Position numbers and translations under genes: made by a program. Under the pieces are notes generated by a model. It saw only the letters and a list, made by a program, of their open reading frames with translations. It was not told the DNA's origin and did no database searches. DNA of 43,076 nucleotides from Candidatus Aegiribacteria sp. (GTDB lineage: Bacteria > Fermentibacterota > Fermentibacteria > Fermentibacterales > JCC-6): positions 1-43,076 of the forward strand of contig JAUWMQ010000008.1 of assembly GCA_030613065.1 (NCBI GenBank), in the 5' to 3' direction. Shown here piece after piece: positions 36,677 through 43,076 of the stretch (its first letter is position 1; each line of letters starts with the position of its first letter).

Positions 36677-38692
36677 ATGGATCCCGTTGTAATCGTTCTG
36701 TATGTGTCACACTCAATCACTGTGAGAAACGCCGCTCTGTTCATAAAGAGCATCCGAAGATTCGGTGGGTACATGAAGAATACGCCGATTCTGGTCATGA
36801 ACGATCAGGCGGCAAAGCTTGATCTGTCCCTGCTTGATCTCACCGGAGTGACAGTGTATGACATTGAGATAAATCCGGTTCACAGACACTTCCTGTTTTC
36901 AAAGAAGGTGCACGCATGCGCCACTGCTGAAAGGCTGCTTGAGGGAAAAGCAGAAATGCTTTTGTATTTCGATACGGAGATGCTGGCATTTTCGGATTTC
37001 AGCCCTATTCTGCTGAAGAAAGATTTTGATGCTTCACTGCGCCCTGTGATGCTGCTCAACACAGTCGGACAGAGTCCTGATAAAGCGCTGGACGGCTACT
37101 GGAAAAGAATATATCAGGAATCGGGGATTGATGAATCGACCGTTCCTGTGCTTCGCGCATATGTGGATGAACAGGATATGCGGTTTTACATCAATTGCGA
37201 GGTTATGGCAATACGACCCGAGCTTGGGATACTAAGGGAGTGGCGGAAAGCATTCCTGAAAATAATAGACGACAAAGCCTTTACAGAAAGCTTCTGCAGT
37301 GAGCAACTTCACTATATTTTCCTGCATCAGGCGGTGCTGAGTGCAGTGATCCTGTCTAAAACAGAGCCATCGCGTATCCAGTGGATACCGGACAGTACAG
37401 TCTATTCAGTACTGCTCCATGAACAGATGCCAAAGCATAAAAAAGTGTCCGACGCGGATGCCATTCCGATAATCGGATATGATCTTCAGTTCTCGGGGGA
37501 TCCGGCAATGATACTGACTTTCACCGTCAACGAACCCCATCGCACATGGGTCATTGATAATTACTGCGGGTTCCTTCAGGAATCACCGAAAATTTACCGC
37601 GAAGAAGGCGACTGCAACACTGTGGTTGTTCTCACGGAGAAAGGTTACATACTTGTTGATCCTTCACGGCCGCAGGGCATGGATTCCTGGCTTGCGCTGA
37701 AATTCAGACACATGACACCTGAAGCGGTGCTTTTCACACATGCGCATCAGGACCACTGGAACGGCCTGGCTTACTGGAATATTCCGGAAAAAACACCGAT
37801 GATCATCCAGCGCAACTGGATGGAAACTGTTGAATATCTGGAAAGATTTGAAGCATTTCAGGAACGCAGGAACAGAGCATTCACTGCTGGGAAATGGATG
37901 CCTCAAAAGCAACTTAAAATGATCACGCCGACCGAGGTTTTTCCGGATGAAACAAGCATGACTCTGTCTGGTCTGGAAGTTCGTATGTTGCACACACCTG
38001 CGGAAACCACGGATACCTCGGTGATCTGGTTTCCCGGACTGAAGCTGGCTTGCACCGGTGATACGGTATCTTCCGGATTTCCAATGCTGGGTACGCCCAG
38101 GGGGTCAATGCCGCGATTTGCAGATAACTACATCCGTGCTATTGATATCCTGCTCTCATTGAATCTGGAGCTTTGCATTGCAGGGCATGGCGAGCCGATC
38201 AGGGAAAATACCGCAATTACATCATGCCTGAAAAACCGTCGGGATGCCGTGGAATATGTTAACAATGCGGTAATACGGGGAATAAACAATGGGATAAGCG
38301 TGCATGAGCTTGTTTCTGAAATATCTCTGCCGATGGAATTGCAGTTGCCTGAAACCTTCAGCAGAATAGCCTGGTCTGTACGGGGACTTTATCAAAACTA
38401 TACCGGCTGGTACGACGGAAACATAACAAGCCTTCTGGATACCCCGATATCGTCTGTGTTCACCGACATTGTAAAGACATGGGGCGCCGGGACACTGATA
38501 ACTCTGGCTGAGGAAAAGCTGTCTGAAAACGATGCGCAGAGTGCGCTGCACATAACCGACCTTCTGCTGAGGGCAGCGCCCCATGATCAAAGAATATCAG
38601 AAATCCGCAGGAGAGCTTGCGAAATTCTTTTTAAAGGATGTCGGAACTGGGGAGAATCGAATCTTATCAAGGACGAACTGCTCAGATACTGA
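36677..38692 (+). CDS. GT-A-like N-terminus fused to alkyl-sulfatase-type metallo-beta-lactamase
   Basis: N-terminus AEMLLYFDTEMLAF / FYINCEVMAIRPELGILREW / HQAVLSAVI; MBL FTHAHQDHWNGL, TGDTVSSG, AGHGEPI; VRGLYQNYTGWYDGN. Confidence 0.75.
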   Translation: MDPVVIVLYVSHSITVRNAALFIKSIRRFGGYMKNTPILVMNDQAAKLDLSLLDLTGVTVYDIEINPVHRHFLFSKKVHACATAERLLEGKAEMLLYFDTEMLAFSDFSPILLKKDFDASLRPVMLLNTVGQSPDKALDGYWKRIYQESGIDESTVPVLRAYVDEQDMRFYINCEVMAIRPELGILREWRKAFLKIIDDKAFTESFCSEQLHYIFLHQAVLSAVILSKTEPSRIQWIPDSTVYSVLLHEQMPKHKKVSDADAIPIIGYDLQFSGDPAMILTFTVNEPHRTWVIDNYCGFLQESPKIYREEGDCNTVVVLTEKGYILVDPSRPQGMDSWLALKFRHMTPEAVLFTHAHQDHWNGLAYWNIPEKTPMIIQRNWMETVEYLERFEAFQERRNRAFTAGKWMPQKQLKMITPTEVFPDETSMTLSGLEVRMLHTPAETTDTSVIWFPGLKLACTGDTVSSGFPMLGTPRGSMPRFADNYIRAIDILLSLNLELCIAGHGEPIRENTAITSCLKNRRDAVEYVNNAVIRGINNGISVHELVSEISLPMELQLPETFSRIAWSVRGLYQNYTGWYDGNITSLLDTPISSVFTDIVKTWGAGTLITLAEEKLSENDAQSALHITDLLLRAAPHDQRISEIRRRACEILFKGCRNWGESNLIKDELLRY

Positions 38693-39070
38693 CCACCCGC
38701 AATGGAAGTAATTTTCACGGTTAGCAAACCCAATGGTGGTGGGGTTATAGAATTACTGCAAATTGCTTCTGGAATCACCGTGACTTTATCGCAAAGAAGG
38801 CTATTGCAACGATGACTACCTGCCCTGGCGGGATGATGACCCCGGAACCGGTACGGCACTCGAGATGGCGAGTACGGCCAGATGGGTAAGCTGGCAAGAA
38901 TTATCATCGGAGCAGCCACTCTCTCCGAGGGTAACTTGAGCGGTGCGCTCAATAAGATTCTGCCTAAGAACCTCCGGTGAAACATCCATAGCTTATGATA
39001 AATGCGCACTGGAAATGTGAGCCGTTGTGATTGAGGCCGCCACAGCGACCTCAATTTCTTTCAGGGTCTG

Positions 39071-41029
39071 TTATCTCAGGATAGTGAAGCGGAGAGTGGA
39101 GGAAGTTCCTGCTGTGCTGGTGGCAAGGGTATAGACTCCGACTGGAAGATCTTTCAGATTGATGCCGGTTGAGATATCATTTATCATTCCCTCTGATACC
39201 CTGCGTCCGGTGATGTCGAAAATGTTGTAAGAGGTCCCGGGGGAGGCGTTGATAAGATTTACTGTTTCAGCCGCAGGGTTCGGATGAACCTGTAATGGGC
39301 TCTGCTCTTCCTGGGAAGTCCCCTGAGAAGCATCCTCTATTTCCAGAAGGTAAACATCATAATCTCCGTCATCTGTCTCTCTCTGGCCTGCAATCATGTA
39401 TGAGCCTGTTCCAGTTGGAGTAATTGCAGTACCCCATTCATCTGTTGATTCCTGTCCAAATTCCTCCGTCCATACCTCTTCACCATTCTCGTTCAGCTTT
39501 ACCACAAAGAGATTATTGTCGCAGGAGTACCTGTCTTTCGTCGCGCCCACGATCAGGAAACCACCGTCTGGGGTCTCAATGATATCGTTCGAATAATCAT
39601 AGAAAGTGTTGCCGTGGAATGTTTCTGTAATCTTCTGGCCATTTCCGTCTGTGAGTATGAAATACATGCCGCAGTTGTCGGGATCATTGGAATCTCCGGT
39701 AATCGCTATGTTGCCGTCTGAGGTTTCAACAGCTGCATTTGCACGGTCATAACCTCCTTCGCCGCCCTGAGCTCCGTAGTAATATTCCCAGATGATGTTT
39801 CCATCCATGTCTGTTAATATTGAATAGGCATCACAATTAGCTGTAAATGATCCGGTAGAACCGGTTATCAGAATGTTTCCGTCTGATGTAATCTGAACAT
39901 GGTCTGCCGTTTCGGGTCCCGGGCCACCGTATCTCTTCTCCCAGAGAATATTGCCTGAGTTGTCCGCCATTATCATAAGAACATCGCTTTCTCCTGCAGT
40001 ATTTTCAGTGGTGTAGCCGCAAAGTAGAATGTTGCCTGCAGAAGTTTCAGTAACCGACATCGCGATATCAAGGCTGTCACCGCCGAATGTTGTTTCCAGG
40101 ATAATGATGCCACCAGTATTTGTTCTTACAAGGTAGAAATCCTCATTGCCGGCTGATGTGCTGTAACCGCAGGCAATGTAGTCTCCATTTGAAGCTTCAA
40201 TTACAGAGTTTCCATACTCAAATCCTTCTGAACCGAAGGACTTTATCCAGATTGTATTCCCCAGCGAGTCTATTTTTTGAAGAAGGAGATCGCTTTTGCA
40301 TCCTGGATTACTGAAGTCGTAACCGGTCAGGATGAAGCAGTTATCAGCAGTCATAGTTACATCCCGCGCTCCCTGGGAGAAGTCTCCGGCCCGGCAATTT
40401 GAACGGGAGGTTGTTCCGGCTAATGCAGCTGCTGAGATTACGGCTTGACAGCTCTCCCGCTGGTAGTACTGCCCTCTGGTGGTGGTGATGATGTTCTGGT
40501 CAATGACAGGAAGTAGACCCCATCCAATGTAATTTGCCCCTGCTGCTTCATAGATCACCACATAACTGCTGTCAGGTCCGCTGCGGCCCTGAATTGTTAC
40601 CCCCGAGAGAACATCTGCTGCGGCCAGTACCAGAGGACCGGCGCATGTTGCCCAGACAGGTATGGAACTGGTAGCTGCTTCTGATATCAGGGAGATTGCC
40701 TCGGGGCTTGTTATCAGATCGTTATAGGGCTCTGTTACGCCCTGCCATCTGGAAGGCATGACGGCAACTGCATCAAACATGCCAATGTCCTGAATTTCGC
40801 TTATCAGAGTGTCCACCGTCAGAATTGGAAGACCTGAGTTGCACGGGGTAACAGTTTCGTTGATTCCGGCAGTGGTTGTTATGAATCCCATTTCCTGAAA
40901 ATGGTCGATGTTGAAATTGTAATTGGCACCGTAGAGATGCGGGACAAGAAGAAGGATATGCTGATCTTCTGCTTCTGCGAGGGAAAAGAAAAGAAGAAGG
41001 CCACAGATAAGAGTTAGGTACTTTTTCAT
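39071..41029 (-). CDS. Secreted DJ-1/PfpI-like domain + propeller-like repeats + Por-type C-terminal sorting domain
   Basis: Signal peptide MKKYLTLICGLLLFFSLAEA; IPVWATCAGPLVLAAADVLSGVTI; repeated GNILITGSTGSFTANCDAYSILTDMDGNIIWEYYYG-type units; HPNPAAETVNL...DITGRRV...LPVGVYTL. Confidence 0.75.
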   Translation of the reverse strand: MKKYLTLICGLLLFFSLAEAEDQHILLLVPHLYGANYNFNIDHFQEMGFITTTAGINETVTPCNSGLPILTVDTLISEIQDIGMFDAVAVMPSRWQGVTEPYNDLITSPEAISLISEAATSSIPVWATCAGPLVLAAADVLSGVTIQGRSGPDSSYVVIYEAAGANYIGWGLLPVIDQNIITTTRGQYYQRESCQAVISAAALAGTTSRSNCRAGDFSQGARDVTMTADNCFILTGYDFSNPGCKSDLLLQKIDSLGNTIWIKSFGSEGFEYGNSVIEASNGDYIACGYSTSAGNEDFYLVRTNTGGIIILETTFGGDSLDIAMSVTETSAGNILLCGYTTENTAGESDVLMIMADNSGNILWEKRYGGPGPETADHVQITSDGNILITGSTGSFTANCDAYSILTDMDGNIIWEYYYGAQGGEGGYDRANAAVETSDGNIAITGDSNDPDNCGMYFILTDGNGQKITETFHGNTFYDYSNDIIETPDGGFLIVGATKDRYSCDNNLFVVKLNENGEEVWTEEFGQESTDEWGTAITPTGTGSYMIAGQRETDDGDYDVYLLEIEDASQGTSQEEQSPLQVHPNPAAETVNLINASPGTSYNIFDITGRRVSEGMINDISTGINLKDLPVGVYTLATSTAGTSSTLRFTILR

Positions 41030-41220
41030 TTTGCTCCTTTCATCAGGGCAGAAGTATAATATATCAAAATGATACATCAGTCAATCTTTGTCCGATTTCA
41101 ACTCGTGAATCTCTCTCGGTGAATATCCAGAAAGCCATGAAATTAAATGATATAAGTATTTCAGGGAAGGGAGTAATTGTAACTGATTCGAGTGGGTTGT
41201 TTCAGCAACCTATTGGATCA

Positions 41221-41811
41221 TCAGTCTTTTTTGATGTGTATCTCGTCTTTTCGGGGGCGGTTATCCAGCCTTTGAAGGCAGGACATGCTCCATTCTATCA
41301 TCATTCTCGTGTATCGATACCAGAAGTCCATTGTCATTCTTCTGGTTTCAAGCTGAAGAGACGGTTCCAGCCCGTCAATATGCTGAAGACCTTCATAGAG
41401 TTCAGGCAGAAGGTCTTTCTGGTGATCAAGGTGTGCTCTGAGCAACTTTTCAAGGGCATCTTTCCCCATTGGATACCCGAAACGAAGCTTTAGAAGTAGT
41501 TCGATCTTTACCGGGCGCTGTTCCGCAGGAAGTTTCAGCCAGTGTCCGACCAGCTCGCGTCCCTTATCTGTAAGCCCATAAGCGATTCGTTTGCGGCCGG
41601 TTTTTTCGGAGAGTGTTTTAGTGGTAAGGCCAAGTTGAGTCAGATGACTCAGGTTGGGGTAGATGCTTCCGAAAGAATCGCGCCAGAAGACCATTTCCCT
41701 TGAATCAATCAGTTTTTTTATCTCATAACCGGTCATCGGTCTTTCACTGAGAATGGCCATAAGAGCCAGAGCGGATACTCTCAGCTCTGGTGCTGTATTG
41801 ATGTTTGTCAT
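41221..41811 (-). CDS. PadR family transcriptional regulator
   Basis: ALALMAILSERPMTGYEIKKLI...SFGSIYPNLSHLTQLGLTTKT...RIAYGLTDKGRELVGHWL. Confidence 0.9.
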   Translation of the reverse strand: MTNINTAPELRVSALALMAILSERPMTGYEIKKLIDSREMVFWRDSFGSIYPNLSHLTQLGLTTKTLSEKTGRKRIAYGLTDKGRELVGHWLKLPAEQRPVKIELLLKLRFGYPMGKDALEKLLRAHLDHQKDLLPELYEGLQHIDGLEPSLQLETRRMTMDFWYRYTRMMIEWSMSCLQRLDNRPRKDEIHIKKD

Positions 41812-42489
41812 TCAATAGACCCCGGGAGAAGGATTGCGAATGAGCATCTGTCTCCGCCGGAGCATACAGTATCAAGTATTTCCACACTGACAGGTCTTTC
41901 AAGAATAGTTTCCCATATCCACCGATAGAATCCGGCACCGCAATGGCAGTACTCGACCGGAATCAGAACATTCGCAGCCACAGCACTACTGACTTGTGAA
42001 CAATGGCAGTAAAGTTCTCTCTGCCTTCCATGATCGCTCTCACTCATGTATTGTCTCAGGTTTCCGCTTTTCGGGATCTTTGTGACAAGAATCCGGTTGC
42101 CTTGCCTTTTTCCGGCAACACCCCATCCTTGATCCAGAATCCAGTCAACGATCTCCTGTTCAAAGAGCATACCTTCCCGAAGAGAATCCTCAAGTTGCAA
42201 ACTGAGTTCAGAGATGGCATCATCAATACTTCCATTTTTCAGGTAGGCTTTTCTTGCCTGAAAAAGCTTGCCCGTTGGGTATCGGCAGGCGCAGCTGGAA
42301 AGGATCTCAGCTGTCTGAGCAGAAGTCAGATGTATTTCCATTCGCTTGAGTACTTCACGAATCCACGAGGCCTCTTCACCGGTCTCAGAAGATTCAAACC
42401 TATCCATATCCGACAATATCACCCCAAGGATATCTTTCCCACAAACCCTCTCAAGATTGCAAGAGAGCTTGTCTCTCCAGTTGTTGTTC
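41808..42489 (-). CDS. Cys-rich protein with V4R/DUF6144-like C-terminus
   Basis: SSCACRYPTGKL, YCHCSQV, EYCHCGAGFYRWIWETILERPVSVEILDTVCSGGDRCSFAILLP; ATGA overlap with padR. Confidence 0.6.
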
Positions 42490-42599
42490 ATCTGGGCCTC
42501 CTTCCGGGTACCTGCTTCAGCGAATACCTGCAAATCAGTTGGCTGAACTGGTTTCCTCACCAGAGTCTTTAATTGATATCGAAGTGGGTAAACAATAAC

Positions 42600-42935
42600 C
42601 CTGGTTAACTGGCAGGTCAAAAGCCTCTGAATCATCGGCCTTTGAACAGCCTTCCATCGGGACTGCAAGACCGGCAAAGATGAATATCATTCCTGCGATT
42701 GCACTCCACTCCAGGCTTTCTCCAAGCACCAGCACACCGAGGAGAACTGCGTTAAGTGGAATAAGAAAAGTAACCAGCAGAAGATTTGTAGGACCTGTGA
42801 GAACCAGAGTCTGAAAGTAGAAGACATAAGTCAGTACTGAGGAGGGTTAATCCTGTTAAAGCTGCGAGTGTCACACCTCCGGGCTGGAGTGAGAAAGGAT
42901 CCTCAAGCAGGAAGACGAATGGGCTGCTTTGCGAG
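42600..42935 (-). pseudogene. EamA/DMT transporter C-terminal remnant with frameshift
   Basis: SPFVFLLEDPFSLQPGGVTLAALTGLTLL continues in another frame as VLTYVFYFQTLVLTGPTNLLLVTFLIPLNAVLLGVLVLGESLEWSAIAGMIFIFAGLAV. Confidence 0.7.
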
Positions 42936-42959
42936 CAGGTCACGGGATTGTGGAAAATC

Positions 42960-43076
42960 CACTGTCCTTGCGCGCCCTGGAAAAGCGCGGCGTATCTTTC
43001 GGGGTGAAAGTCCCCGCCGGGTAAGGGTTGGCCACCCGCCCGTATCGAGTCTTGCGTCCATGGCGGAGTTATCAAA
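42960..43076 (+). mobile_element. Possible group II intron 5' region, continuing beyond the window
   Basis: ttgcgcgccctggaaaagcgcggcgtatctttcggggtgaaagtccccgccgggtaagg resembles group II intron domain I; interrupts the EamA remnant. Confidence 0.4.

Noticed and set aside
1-43076. CRISPR array or cas genes
   Set aside because: No regularly spaced repeats or cas-like ORFs seen.

Overview
This 43 kb window looks like a bacterial chromosome segment, probably from a poorly characterised lineage: it encodes several secreted proteins with FlgD/Por-type C-terminal sorting domains. Recognisable genes include a DUF3160 lipoprotein, YitT, TatD, TcdA-like ThiF, tRNA-Sec, alpha-glucan phosphorylase, a gingipain-like C25 protease, a VIT/VWA protein, lepA, a Mut7-C protein, HemW, tRNA-Arg(CCT), hipBA, a zinc alcohol dehydrogenase, asnB plus a GCS2-type ligase, a TetR/TolC/HlyD/RND efflux operon, and a PadR regulator. 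The observations most worth follow-up are: (1) a hipBA module bracketed by a perfect 35-bp direct repeat with tRNA-3'-end-like sequence next to tRNA-Arg; (2) a NIF3 gene and a ParD/RelE-type TA pair laid out like two integrase-less integron cassettes with attC-like sites; (3) a truncated group IIC intron directly behind an intrinsic terminator; (4) a shared LQ-x-x-TWG-x-IK C-terminal motif on two secreted proteins; (5) a GT-like/alkyl-sulfatase-type MBL fusion; (6) a secreted DJ-1/PfpI-like/repeat/sorting-domain protein; and (7) a HemW gene with no canonical start codon. No computation or database search was run; family assignments are from motif recognition.
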